Shown piece by piece: positions 47,596 to 59,033 of a DNA stretch of 64,000 nucleotides (positions are counted from its first letter, which is position 1; every line of letters starts with the position of its first letter). Location of the stretch: NCBI GenBank assembly GCA_963969395.1, contig OZ017799.1:13084501-13148500 (forward strand). The letters are read 5' to 3'. Under the pieces are notes generated by a model. The model had not been told where the DNA came from and ran no database searches. It saw only the letters and a program-made list of their open reading frames with translations. This stretch comes from Pseudoscleropodium purum (lineage: Eukaryota; Streptophyta; Bryopsida; Hypnales; Brachytheciaceae). Position numbers and translations under genes: made by a program.

Positions 47596-48652
47596 TATAT
47601 TTGAGACATGTTTAAATTCATATGTTGTTTAAAACTTGAATGTTTGGTCCTTTGGATATATCTTAAGCAAGAAAAAACATCATTGGACAAAAATGCATAG
47701 TTTCAAAATTCAAACTAAAGGCCTTGTAAAGAATAGAAGTATCAATTTTTAGATTTCTATATACCCAATGATTTTATTTCTAAACAAAATCTGCTCCAAT
47801 AGTTCATCAAAGTAAAGTAGGAACACCTAGAGCTTAAAATGTCATTTGATATATGCTAATATGGGGCACGTCTGCTAAATCAATATGCACCTAGTCTTAA
47901 AGAAAAGATTTTAGAACATCTACCATTACATATAACCTTCACTTCCAATGCAATACATAGATGTAAACAAAAAAGTTCATTTTTCACTTAGATCTTTCCC
48001 ATAGAATCAATTCTCCACCAAATTTTAAACTACCTATATATTCTAAAAGCTAAGAGACTAAACTTTTTTTTATTGAAATTTGATATATAGGCAATTGCTC
48101 TACCACTTTTTTATTTAACCGTTGACAAGTTCATTTTGCATCAAAAGTTCTTTGGGACTATACCATACTCATCAACATCCAATAACATTGTTTGGGTTGT
48201 AAACCACTTCTTAGAACCTAAAAGTGCTTCAAATCAAGTGAGTGTCTTATAGATTGAGAATGGCCATTAGTATCAAATTGGTAGTAGATCAGTGGTGGAT
48301 TCAAAACAATTTTTAAAGCCTTCTAACTATGATTTCAATTTATTATTTCCAAATTCTTTTTACTATTACTTCTCTTTGTTCAATATGCCTCAAATTTCAA
48401 TACCTTTTGTGTCTCTTTTTTAGATTTCAAGAATATGTAAATAGTTGTAAAATTTCATAAAATGTTGACTAAATATGCAGGGAAGCATTTCCATGAGGAA
48501 TGGATCTTTTTGTCCCTAACTCTAATTGTAACTTGAATGTTTTTGTGACACATTCATTTCACATTGATGTATATTTGCCAATAATCCCATGTAACATTGC
48601 CTAGAATTTTAGTTACCTCAACAATTATTAAAGTGCTGAAATAGGAAGATCT

Positions 48653-48813
48653 AGCATGAGTGTAGATTCTATGAGCCCATGAGCCTAAGAGTGTATATTA
48701 TAAACACCTATGGTTTTAGGTGTCTATTATAGGTACCTATATTATAAATTCTTTTCATGTGATAGTGTACCTATGTTATAAACACCTTCAAATGGTTGTA
48801 GTTATACACCTAT
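48653..48813. repeat. Older repeat interrupted by the retrotransposon
   Basis: Runs of TATAAACACCT and TAGGTACCTA resemble 9623-9780. It stops at the left LTR, and related text (ACTTATAACTCTC, then GGCTCACATGC) resumes after the right LTR at 54662. Confidence 0.5.
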
Positions 48814-49229
48814 TGTCACGATTACATCGCTCCAAGTTGGATAAGGTTCCATGACGGACGGGGAGCGGTTACTCTTAGTGGGAGAGTAAGCGGTTATTCC
48901 TAGTTGGTTAACGAAGCATGAATTAAAGCTCAGTGAGGGAGCAATGTCCCTCACTTGACATACGTTAATATAAGAACTATTCCAAATGACGAGTCCTTGG
49001 TACCAATGCCTCCTTGAATTGATTCTATGGTTGTTTCTTGATTGGCATGTGTGTTCTTGTGTTCTTTACATATCATGATTGGTCGTATGCATATTATTAT
49101 TGTTTCATAGATTGAATTTTGTTGAAGGAGATATGGGTTAGGAATAGTTGCATTAGAGAGTAGAAACCAGATTGGAAATCCATTGGGAAGCATTAGCAAG
49201 ATGCCTGCTTTGGATCCCAATTCTTAACA
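48814..49229 (+). repeat. Left LTR
   Basis: Begins TGTCACG and ends CTTAACA. Hand comparison with the right LTR gives roughly 35 differences in 416 positions, mostly transitions, so about 8% divergence. This indicates an old insertion. Confidence 0.95.
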
Positions 49230-49357
49230 TTATGTCAAGTCTTGACTACCCCTACTTCCATGGTAGAGGGTGTCCTACTGAACATGATTGGCAATTGGGA
49301 GTCAATCAATTTGCAAAAGTGGTTGAATTTTGTTGAGAGAATTATTTTGCTTTAATC

Positions 49358-50437
49358 ATGGCTCAAAAAAGATCCAATGAGGAAGCAGCACAGTCCTTGT
49401 CGGAGGGGCTTGGATTAGAATGGGTGAACTTCATTCAACAACAAGTGCAGGCGGTGTTCCAGACTGCCATTCTTCATATTGTCCAACAAATTTCGAAGCG
49501 TGTTGTAGGCCGGCTTAATCCAGTATTTCCATCTACCTCCACAAGAATGAATGATCATATGCGGTTGACGTTGGAAGGATGTGATGGTGAAGACTTTGAA
49601 GGACGAGACTCCAAGGTTGCGACGCCAAACAAATTTGTGGGGAAGAAAGGCGGAGAAGTGTACAAGTGCTTTGCGCAACTTTGCTTGGTGTTCCGAGGTA
49701 AGCCATGTGCCTACCACTATGATGAAGATAAAATTGCATATGCACTCTTCTATATGAGCGGTGCAGCGCAAAATTGGGTGATGTCAATTCTTCAAGCATT
49801 GGACGAAGGGTGGCTTCACAATTTATCAGTAGACTATAATGCTTTCCGCGAAGCGATCATTGCTGTATATGGAGATATTGACCGCAAGGATACGGCAGAG
49901 GATCAACTCGGAAGAATCTGATATACGAGATCAATTGCGAATTATATCTCCATGTTTAATGAATATGCCACATAAGTTGATTGGAACAAGCTAAATCTAG
50001 TAGCATGGTTTCGTGGGGGATTAAAAGAAAAAATTCTTGATTCGGTAGCCACTACATAAAATCAATTGCGTCGATTGAATGAGTGGATGTCCATGGCCTC
50101 TTGGATTGATGAGTGCTTATGGTCTCGGCGCCAAAATTGACATCCACCGGTCCTAGCTTCGCACCCACAAGATCAGGCTGGCCAATTTCAAGCTAACTCA
50201 AGGAATTTTGGCCCAATACCAACAGAGATTGATGTAGCCTCGGCGTCGACAACTATGACAAAGACCGTAGTGGACCGTATAGAATACCATAAACAAGGGA
50301 GGTGTTGGGATTGCGGATTGTATGGGCATGTGCGAGCCAAGTGCCCTACCAATCCTTCCAAACCCTACTCCCTTGCAGTTATTGGAGGAGAAGAAGATGG
50401 ATCAATTAGAATGGGAAAAGGTCGGGCCCGGGACTGA
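49358..50437 (+). pseudogene. Retrotransposon gag, broken
   Basis: A 187-codon frame from the ATG at 49358 has a gag-like capsid region (residues about 100-187, including SGAAQNW) and then meets a stop at 49919-49921. The same frame continues with further stops to 50437. It includes a zinc knuckle C-x2-C-x4-H-x4-C at 50303-50344 (CWDCGLYGHVRAKC). Confidence 0.85.
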
Positions 50438-50460
50438 AGCCCTTCATTCGGTACCCGGGC

Positions 50461-50919
50461 GTGCATCAAATAGCGGCAAGCGCAATCTCAAAAGGAGAGT
50501 TGGTCAATGATTCTACACTTCAGCAATCCCAACGGTCTACCAAGGTTGTGTCGCCACATTACTTGCGTGCCACTACGGAGCTAGAAGCACATCTGACTAT
50601 GGATGCTCTTATCAACTCGATTGTGACAACAACTTTAATTGATTCGGGTGTTACTGGCATCTTTATGGATCAAGATTTTGCTCAACATTGCGGAGCAAAA
50701 ATACAATCTAAATTAATTCGACGAGAAGTTCGAGTTATAGATGGAAGAGTGTTTAATTCTAGACTTATTACCCATGAAGCAACATTTGAATTGGAAGTGG
50801 GAAATCACCAAGAAATGATTGTGGTAGATCTCACAAACATTGGCCAATATCATTGCATTTGGAAACACCGTGGCTTGTTCATCATGACCCCACCATTCGT
50901 TGGCCTCAACATCAAGTGA
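50461..50919 (+). pseudogene. Retrotransposon aspartic protease region
   Basis: An open stretch in a different frame from gag. The protease signature D-S-G is at 50641-50649 with a hydrophobic residue before it and V-T-G after it. Whether the frame change from gag is original or a mutation is not clear. Confidence 0.75.
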
Positions 50920-51379
50920 TTTTTTGACTCGGAGTGTTGTCAACATCATTGCATAGATGCAAATATGGAAAAAACAACCATTAGATGGTAAGTAGGGCCT
51001 TGTGTCCCAGCAAACTATACTGGGCTCTGCGTTCCGACAGCTTGTGCCGTAGGCTCCTACACCTCCGCATGTAGGATGGCAAGGCGACTTTGAAGCCAAA
51101 GGTGGAATTAAAGCCAATGGGCAGCCATGGTACCTGATTAGCATGGGGCCAAAATATACTTTTGTATCGGGTCCGGCATTCCATCTTTCAGCGAAGGAAG
51201 CTGAGCTATATATTTTGGAGATATCAGAATTGGACAAGAATAAGACTATGGGACAACTGGATTCCCAAGTCCCAAAAGAATATTAGGATTTACAGGAGGC
51301 GTTTAGTGAGAAAGCCTCCAATGACTTATCCAATTACAATGGGTTGGATAAGAAGATAGAATTTAAAGAGGGACAAGAG

Positions 51380-52000
51380 CCCCGTAACATGGGATTGCGG
51401 TCTATATCCTCCATAGAACTTGAAAAACTTTGATGATACCTTGAAGAAAATCTAGGCAAAAGGTGAATTCGCCGATCCAAGTCTCCGGTCTCGACTCCCA
51501 TTGTATTTGCTCGAAAGAAGGATGGATCCATCCGTGTTTGTATCAATTACAGGAACTTGAACAAAGTCACAATAAGGAATGGGTACCCTTTTCCATTAAT
51601 TCCTGACTTAACTAACCGATTGGCTACAACCAAAATTTTCACAAAGCTTGATATAAGACAAGCTTATCATTGAGTGCGAATGGCAAGAGGCCATGAATTT
51701 AAGACGACATTTAAAACACGTTATGGATTATTTGAGTATTTGGTGATGCCATTCGGTTTAACCAATGCTCCTGCTTAGTTCCAAGTGCACATGCAGAGTA
51801 TTTTTTTATGATTTACTCGATATTTCCGTTGTGATTTACTTGGATGACATTCTCATTTTCTCAAAAACCTTAGAAGAGCACAGGGCAATTGTGTAAGAAG
51901 TACTTCAACGTTTGCTTCATCACAGTCTTTTTACTAAAACATCTAAGTGTCAATTTCACTAAAGTTGTGTGGAATTTTCGGGAATGATGGTTTCGGAAAG
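51380..52000 (+). pseudogene. Retrotransposon reverse transcriptase region, several stops
   Basis: Recognisable blocks: a PxxFxRKKDGSxRxCxxYRxLN-type segment at 51495-51560, an FTKLDIR segment near 51640, an MPFGLTNAP segment near 51748, and the catalytic Y-L-D-D at 51837-51848. At least five in-frame stops or shifts interrupt it. Confidence 0.9.
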
Positions 52001-52009
52001 GGATTGGAA

Positions 52010-52660
52010 ATGTGTCATGATAAGGTGCAGGCAATTCAAGAATGGCCCACTCCGAAATTGGTGAAGGAAGTCCAGGCTTTCCTAGGGTTTGTTAATTTTT
52101 ACCGGCACTTTATCTATGATTATTCAAGAATTACTATTCCTCTTACTTCGTTGACACGGAAAGATCAACAGTTTGAATGGACCTCTTCAACAGATGAGGC
52201 ATTTAGGGGACTCAAGTCTCGGTTTACTAAGGTCTCGATACTAGTTCACCTTGATTTTCAAATTCCTTTTGTGGTAGAAAAAAATGCCTCAGACAGTGCT
52301 ACAAGAGCTATTTTATCACAATGTGGGGAGGATGGGCATCTACATCCATGTGCCTATCGGAGCTCTAAAATGCAACCGACTGAGAGGAACTATGACATAT
52401 ATGACAAAGAATTGTTGAGTATTGTACTTGCATTTCATAAATGGTGGGTCTACTTGGAAGGGTTTCTACACCAAATTCAGGTGATTTTTGACCATAAAAA
52501 TCTTGAACACTTCCTAACAATTAAACAACTAAACCGACGACAGGCATAGTGGTCTGAACAACTCTCGGCATTCAACTTCAAAATCCACCATCGACCAGGG
52601 GCGTTGAATGGATGTGCCGATATGCTTTCAAAATGGCCCGACATACTAGAAGATTCATCA
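52010..52660 (+). pseudogene. Retrotransposon RT thumb and RNase H region
   Basis: The connection segment (FLGFVNFYRHFI near 52080) is followed by an RNase H domain in which the first catalytic Asp appears replaced (KNASDS near 52282). The YDIYDKELL block near 52395 follows. A TAG at 52547-52549 ends the open frame. Confidence 0.85.
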
Positions 52661-52929
52661 GAAGAATCCAAGCCACTTTTATGGTTAGCAGTCATGGAGG
52701 CGTGTGAGCCCGTTTGGATTGATGCTAAAATTATTCAACATATAAAAATAGCCATAGGAGAGGATATCTTGTTTAAGCCAATATTGGCATTCTTTATGAA
52801 TAATCTTGATTAGGCCCCGGTGAATATTCGTTGGTGATTTCAAAATTACAAAATTTGCGACGGGATACTTTATTTTCGGGATGCAATTTTTATACCAGAT
52901 GATGATGAGATACAATGACAAATATTACA

Positions 52930-53740
52930 CTCAAGACATGACGCACGAGTGGCGGGACATCAAGGTCGGGCGAAGATTGTGGATTTGGTGTCTAGAATCT
53001 TCTATTGGCCCACATTTCAAAAATATGTACACCGGTATGTTGATGGTTGTGACTTGTGCCAACGTTCGAAACCCACTCATCATACTCGACATGGGTTATT
53101 GCAACCCATTCTAATGGCAGAGGCACCATAGAAATGGATCACAGCTAATTTCATTGTCAAATTGCCGAATGGCAATGGATTCGACTCTATTTTGGTTGTT
53201 GTGGACAAAAATACCAAATTAGCACATTTTATTCCGACGAATGAAACGATTGACTTTTCGGCAACCACCACTTTATACCTCCATCACGTATGAAAACATC
53301 ACGAGATTCCAGAGGAAATTATATCCGATCGTGGACTAATATTCATTTCCAAATTTATGAAACACCTACACAAACTTCTCCACATTCAATCTGCTTTGAC
53401 AATTGCTTTCCACCCATAGTCTGACGATTAGACAAAAAGGGTGAATCAAGTTCTAGAGTAATTTCTTCGCATGTTTACAACCCGACGACAAGATGATTGG
53501 TCGGACCTCCTTCCAATAGCGGAGTTTGCCTACAACAATTCAATCCACTTAGCAACAAGTCTTTCGTCGTTTTACGCCACTTATAGGTACCACCCGCCGT
53601 TATCAATTGCTACACCTACAACTTCAAGTATTTTGGCAGTAGAGGATAGGATTCGACTTCTAAAAGAAATACATGAAGAAGTAACGACTATGATCAAAAT
53701 AGTAGGAGACCAAGCAAAGCTCAACTATGACTGAGGGGTG
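52930..53740 (+). pseudogene. Retrotransposon integrase region
   Basis: An HHCC zinc-binding segment (AGHQGRAK then FYWPTF and CDLCQ) covers 52940-53075. The catalytic core follows, with stops at about 53130, 53290, 53418, 53430 and 53460. The SDRG motif is near 53325 and the AYNNS block near 53530. Confidence 0.85.
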
Positions 53741-54011
53741 TAGTTGCAATTGTCATTTCAGATAGGTGACAAAGTCCTACTTCGACACAATAATATTTTT
53801 ACGATTGTACCCACTAAAAAATTGGCATCCAAGTTTTTGGAACCATTTCTAATTATTGCTAAACTATCTGATTTCGTTTATCGACTTCAACTACCAAAGG
53901 CTCTTTGTATATACAATGTGTTCCATATATTGTTTCTAGAGAGGTATTGCCTTGATACCATCTCAAGTCAACGACAGAGACCGCTGCCACCTATTGTGAC
54001 CCCGGAAGGCA

Positions 54012-54180
54012 ATATTGAGTGGGAGGTGAACAAAATTTTGGATTCTTGACGCATAGGATGATGGAAAACCCCCCAGCACTTGGTTGTTTGGGAGGGACAT
54101 GGGCATGAGGAGAATTCATGGGAACCGGTTGGAAACTTGCACAATGCTCCAGATGTTGTAGCTGACCTCCACAGGCGTCA
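54012..54180 (+). pseudogene. Chromodomain at the integrase C-terminus
   Basis: The segment runs IEWEVNKILDS, stop, then WEGHGHEENSWEPVGNLHNA. This is the chromodomain pattern (V-x-x-I-L ... V-x-W-x-G ... W-E-P-x-x-N-L) that defines chromoviruses and can target insertion to modified histones. Two stops lie inside. Confidence 0.85.
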
Positions 54181-54231
54181 TCCACAAGTGGTCAGACAAG
54201 ACGATCCGATGATGTACAAACTTCATGCCTT

Positions 54232-54245
54232 AAAAGGGGGGGTAA
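54232..54245 (+). other. Polypurine tract
   Basis: AAAAGGGGGGGG followed by TAA directly before the right LTR. This is the normal position of the plus-strand primer. Confidence 0.85.
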
Positions 54246-54661
54246 TGTCATGACTACGTTGCTCTAAGTTAGACAAGGTTCCATGATGGACGGGGAGCGG
54301 TTACTCCTAGTGGAAGAGTAAGTAGTTATTTCTAGTTGGTTAATGAAGAATGAATTAAAGCTCGGTGAGGGAGCAATGTCCCTCACTTGACATACATTAA
54401 TATAAGAACTATTCCAAATGACGAGTCCTTCGTACCAATGCCTCTTTGAATTGATTCTATGGTTGCTTCTTGATTAGCATGTGTGTTCTTGTGTTCTTTA
54501 CATATCATGATTGGCCATATTCATATTACTATTGTTTCATAGATTGAATTTTGTTGAGGGAGACATGGGTTTGGAATAGTTGCATTGGAGAGTAGAAACC
54601 AGATTGAAAATCCACTGGGAAGCATTAGCAAGATGCCCGCTTTGGATCCTGAATCTTAACA
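54246..54661 (+). repeat. Right LTR
   Basis: Begins TGTCATGAC and ends CTTAACA; same length as the left LTR with no net indel noticed. Confidence 0.95.
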
Positions 54662-55795
54662 CTTATAACTCTCACTACAATTGTGTTCAAGGCTCACATG
54701 CCCACCTCTATACACCCATGCACTAGCATTGTTAATGTTGAAAGTATGTGCCAACTATGGAATTTCATTTCTACAAGAATTTAATCCTTTAAGATTCAAG
54801 TCTTTTGTTGATGATTTGCATTTCATTGCTTAAAACTACATGCATCCCAAAATGATTGTCCACTTTGAATGTCATGTTTTTTAAGGTTGTGTTGAGTAGG
54901 TCATGTGGAGACTTCTTGGAGGCTAATTTTATTTCAGTTACAATGAATACATGCAATGTTCTTCATTGATTCTAGATTTCTAGTGATATACAATTTGGAA
55001 CCTTTCTTAATTATGTTTTTTCACAATAGGATCAATGAAATTGGCTCAAAAAAATACCAACAAACCTTTCAAAATGGAGGGAGTATATTTTTGTACAAAA
55101 TGTATTCTTTCCCACAATTTTATTAACCCTTGAACGGTTGAGGCAAACATTTTATGTTTGATGGATGATAGGGAATCAAACTATATAGGATAGAATTGCA
55201 ACTATTCATCCTCAAAATTTGTTTTGGAAACGAAAGATCTTCTATAGTAGTTTAACTTGCAATGATTACTTTTGCAATTTTGGAGGCTAGTGATTCACAC
55301 GGTAATAGAAAAGGTTGATTTGACAGTCACCCCTTTGGTGTTTAAAGGTTAATTCTAACATTACTCTTGGATGGAATGATTTTTTTTTTTTTTTAATTTT
55401 AAAAATTTTAAAAACAAAATATCATGATGTCCAGAATGAGCACTTGAGCAAGGTCCAATCCCTGCTCATTGACTTACGAACATGAATCTACCGAGTCAAG
55501 GAATCTACGCTGCCTTCCATCAACTACCAGCGTGTTGAACAGTGATCAGCACGCGCTCTCGATTTCTAGCCCTCACGTACATTTCCCTCTCCCAAATCTC
55601 CCAAACTCTCAATAATCCTCCTTGCCCCCACTACTGTTGTCTCTCTGGGAATGTGTCTCTCTCTTGCTCTCACTTGCTCTCTTCCTTCTCTCGCAGCTCG
55701 CATCCTAATGTCCGAGATTTGAATTGCTGCTTGTTGCGTTGACATCGCGGAACTTGGGTACAATCAATTGCCGCGAATTGCAAAGAGGGTCAGTC
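54662..55795. other. Intergenic DNA and promoter of the 302-aa gene
   Basis: AT-rich to about 55440, with a short TTAA-family derivative at 55123-55352 and a poly-T run near 55380. The last 300 bp are pyrimidine-rich and GC-richer, as expected for a leader. Confidence 0.55.
55123..55352. mobile_element. Short TTAA-family derivative (230 bp)
   Basis: Left end TTAACCCTTGAACGG; right end GGTGTTTAAAGGTTAA, whose reverse complement is TTAACCTTTAAACACC. TTAA bounds both ends. Confidence 0.55.
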
Positions 55796-56704
55796 ATGGC
55801 GGACAAGCCAGCGCGGGCGCTCGTCATCTACGGCGACGGCGTCATGCCCTTCGTTTCCTCTCGCCATGGGCATCTTCACCGGTTCGCTGCGTCGGGATCG
55901 TGCGGTTTCCTCGCATTGCGCACTTTGCCCACATCTGCCCTCGATCCGAATGAGCGCGCAGTCATCGAGCTTGCGCAGCTCCTCGACGTGTACGACCAGT
56001 ACACAGAAAGCGCACGCAAAGCGGATGTTTCAGGGGCGAACGATGGCGCTTCTTTGGGGAGCATGGCCGAGCGGTTCATGGGCATGAAATCGACGTTCGT
56101 GACGAACACGAAGCCCGCGCTTGCTTTGAGCAAGCGAGCTGGATTTGGAGCCTCGAATTTGTTGGATGGCTTGAACGACGCCTCAGCGACCGCTTCCCAT
56201 CTCCTTGGTTTATTAGGGTTTACCGAATCGAGCGCGAAGGAGACGCCGAATGAGTTGGTGATTTTGCACGTGGACGGCAAAAGCGAATCCGAGGCGGTGT
56301 TTTTGGACGAATTGGTGGGATGTGTGCAGGACGCATCCACGGAAGGCTCCCTGGCGTATGGCCGTCTGTTTCTGGTGGTGGTTTTAGGGTTTGGAGATTT
56401 GAAAGGCGCCCCAGGGGGGAGTGTTCCGAGCTTCAGAGAAGAGATCGAGTTGCCGTCCGCGCTGGCGGCTTTGCGGCCTCGCCAGAGCTTTACGATGAAG
56501 GCGGGCAAACCTGTGGAGGGGATCCGGGAGGATTATCCATTACTGGCAGTTTATAACCAAGTGGCGGTCACGCGGCGCGATGACGTGCAGCGCTTCTTGT
56601 TTGAGGATATTAAGAAGAGCGCGGGGAACCTTGTCATGTTGGTGGATCGGTTTCTGTATGAAGTGGCCTTCAAGTTGTGGAAGGCGCCCAAGTATGGCGC
56701 CTGA
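55796..56704 (+). CDS. Conserved plant protein of unknown function, 302 aa, intronless
   Basis: One uninterrupted frame with GC-rich codons, clearly different from the AT-rich surroundings. The ATG at 55796 gives MADKPARALVIYGDG; an upstream extension in the same frame has only a TTG start, so I use the ATG. The middle contains AERFMGMKSTFVTN and ELVILHVDG; the C-terminus ends DRFLYEVAFKLWKAPKYGA. From memory this end and the N-terminal VIYGDG resemble a single-copy protein conserved in land plants (Arabidopsis At5g11810 is my best recollection) with no assigned function. The YGDG opening and LHVDG block loosely recall alkaline-phosphatase-like folds, but this is speculation. No signal peptide, and no membrane helix apart from one hydrophobic stretch (RLFLVVVLGFGDL). 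Confidence 0.85.
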   Translation: MADKPARALVIYGDGVMPFVSSRHGHLHRFAASGSCGFLALRTLPTSALDPNERAVIELAQLLDVYDQYTESARKADVSGANDGASLGSMAERFMGMKSTFVTNTKPALALSKRAGFGASNLLDGLNDASATASHLLGLLGFTESSAKETPNELVILHVDGKSESEAVFLDELVGCVQDASTEGSLAYGRLFLVVVLGFGDLKGAPGGSVPSFREEIELPSALAALRPRQSFTMKAGKPVEGIREDYPLLAVYNQVAVTRRDDVQRFLFEDIKKSAGNLVMLVDRFLYEVAFKLWKAPKYGA

Positions 56705-57949
56705 GGTTTAGAATGGGGTAAGTATGACGGTTGCATTCCGATAGTATTCTTACATTTTTCCAGTAGTAGACTTACATTATAGAGATACCGATGCAGTGCA
56801 AAAGGATGCACTGCTCTTGACTTGAAGTGTACAATTCCAGCATTTTGATCCAGCAATGTGGGAATATGAAGGTGTAATTTAGGGCTTGATTGGTTTTGTT
56901 TTTTGACGTAACTTGTGTGATGTCTTCTGAGCTAAGTCAAATGCAAGAGTGAGAGGTTTGGACTGGATTCATTTGTATGTGAAAGATGCCACCTTTCTAG
57001 TAGTAATTGTAGTAATGTAGAGGGATACTATTTGCATCGCCTTGAGCATTTTAACATAGGCTTTTGGAGAGATCCTGAAGCACAAGAGTCAAACCTGTTG
57101 AGATCAAATTTTTATCAGTAAGTGTTAGTTTTCTTATGCAATTTCAAACTAGACTACTATAACGAACTGTAGACAACCCCATTTTCAGCCAGAAGATCAT
57201 TGTCCATACACATTCGATCAAATCATGCTTACAGCACATCTATTTGGTATCGGAGTTGACGAATTACTTTGGGTGACAGGGGGTCAGTATAAGAAATGGG
57301 ATCAAGTCATTTAGTATCCTCTCTTATTGCAAGGAATGCACAAAAGATCTGTGGCTGTTTGCACAAATGATGCGAGTTTTGAATGTTATGATTCATGGTC
57401 CTCTTAGTGCTGAATTGCAATTTTGGTGGAATTGTGATGAAAGCTGGAGTTTTAGTGCAACTCTACATGGCCATTGACTTAACTTTGGAGTGCATTATGA
57501 CACTTCTCGGCCTAAGCTATCGCGAAGCTCGTCCGTCTGTAATCTGCCTTCTTTCAATTGACTTTGTAATTTTCCTAAAACAAAAACTCAGTGAGGAACT
57601 GAGTTGCAGTAAGGCAGTAACCTAAAACTGTTCGCCTAAGCCCGTGCATAGGTGGAGTCAAAATTATTATTAGGTGTTACAAAGTATCTATTATTTGAAG
57701 ACAAATGAAAATCATAAATTTTTTAGAAAACGAAATGTTTTTTGGAGAATTTTTGTATTTTTTATAAATTTTCCAAGTGAAATCTTAAAGTGTTCTATGG
57801 GTGCATGTTTGAAGTGCCTTTAGAAAGATTTATAATCATTCACTAAAGATCCCAAATCACTAAAGACTCAAAACCATTCACTATAGGCTCTATTATTTTG
57901 CAATCATTTTGCACCTTGTGTAAAATTTGAGGCATTGTTGATAGATGGT
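56705..57949. other. 3' flank of the 302-aa gene and intergenic DNA
   Basis: Probably 3' UTR for the first few hundred bases. A 76-codon frame at 57395-57625 shows no domain and I do not call it. No RNA gene seen. Confidence 0.55.
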
Positions 57950-59033
57950 TTAATACCTAGAGGACCTAGGCCTTTTTCTTGTCAAAGAACATTCAAAAGT
58001 TCTAAAATCCTCTATTGCAAAGTGTTAAACTCTTAACACTTTATTTTTTGGGGAAATCTAATTGTAAGACCTTGTATAAGACTAGTATAAGATTGAATGG
58101 AAGAAATTTTAGAAACTTTAATCAAATAGTTTGCAAGATACATGCATTTAAAGTGAAAAGAAACTTTATTTTTGCACTTTGTTAGACTAGATTTTTTGCC
58201 TTTGAATCTTTTAACTTTTTGTTTTGCACTAAAAATTTTCAATAAAAAAAATTTGATGTCAAAAAATTGAGTTGAGAATATTGTAATTTACTTTTCTAAA
58301 TCACTTCATTTTCATTCTTAAAGATTGTTATGTAGAAGTAGCTACGTGGGAGAAAGAAAAACTAAATTGTTAATATATTTAAGATGGAATTGAAATACAC
58401 TAACTTGTTGTGAGTAGTCAAGCCTTGAACCACTATGATTTTGCACCTAAATACTTTGGAAAAGTTGTTGTTTGCCTATGGCAATTTTTGTCAATTGAAA
58501 GTCAATAGACAAGCATTTGCAAAAGGATTAGTTGGGAAGGGTGAGAAATGGAATTTTCACTATTTTTCAAAATGAACAAATATAAAAATGTAAATGTCCA
58601 CATAAAATTGTCCAAAATCATGCCAAAGTTGCTTCATTGGTGTGCCAACATTCACCCTAAATATATAGTAGAATAGTCCAATGCCCCCCAACGGTATAGC
58701 TTGTAAAGTTCCAAAGCCTTTTTTCACCAAAAAATACTCAAAATTGCCATATTTATATAGGCAAAAATATTTTCTATGAGAAAAAAATTAGAAAAAATTT
58801 GTGTGGACATTTTTTGATTTTTTTTATAATACCTTCTCCAAAACCTTATTGACTTAAGGTGGAATAACTTTTGCTCTTGGTCATTGATTGAAATAGAAAT
58901 TGTATTCCCAAAAAGCTAATGCATTTTTCTATTTTTCAAGAAAATTTTACAAAATCATATCAAAAATTGAGGTCATACAACCCTATTCAAAATCCATTGT
59001 CCTTTGAAGGGACTTTTAGACTTTAGGAGTTAG
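57950..59033 (-). mobile_element. TTAA-family element, long copy (~1084 bp, reverse)
   Basis: Left end TTAATACCTAGAGGACC with GGCCTTTTTCTTG following; right end GACTTTAGGAGTTAG. The reverse complement aligns with 22953-23883 over long stretches, including ATTTGCAAGATACATGCATTTAAAG-type text and GTAGAAGTAGCTACG. Longest copy in the window; no transposase ORF. Confidence 0.65.

Larger units (their letters stand above)
45843..48813. other. SH3P2 3' flank and AT-rich intergenic DNA
   Basis: The first few hundred bases are probably 3' UTR. Beyond 46480 the DNA is AT-rich with a perfect hairpin (46729-46767), a tandem duplication (47398-47595) and the repeat at 48653-48813. No gene recognised. Confidence 0.6.
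48814..54661 (+). mobile_element. Ty3/gypsy LTR retrotransposon, chromovirus type, complete but decayed
   Basis: Two 416-bp LTRs (TG...CA) enclose a 5.0-kb interior with gag, protease, reverse transcriptase, RNase H, integrase and chromodomain in the Ty3/gypsy order. Flanking 5-bp sites CCTAT and CTTAT are a probable target duplication with one change. The polypurine tract is present before the right LTR. I do not recognise the primer-binding site after the left LTR. Many in-frame stops and at least one frame change break the coding region, so the copy cannot be autonomous. Confidence 0.95.
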
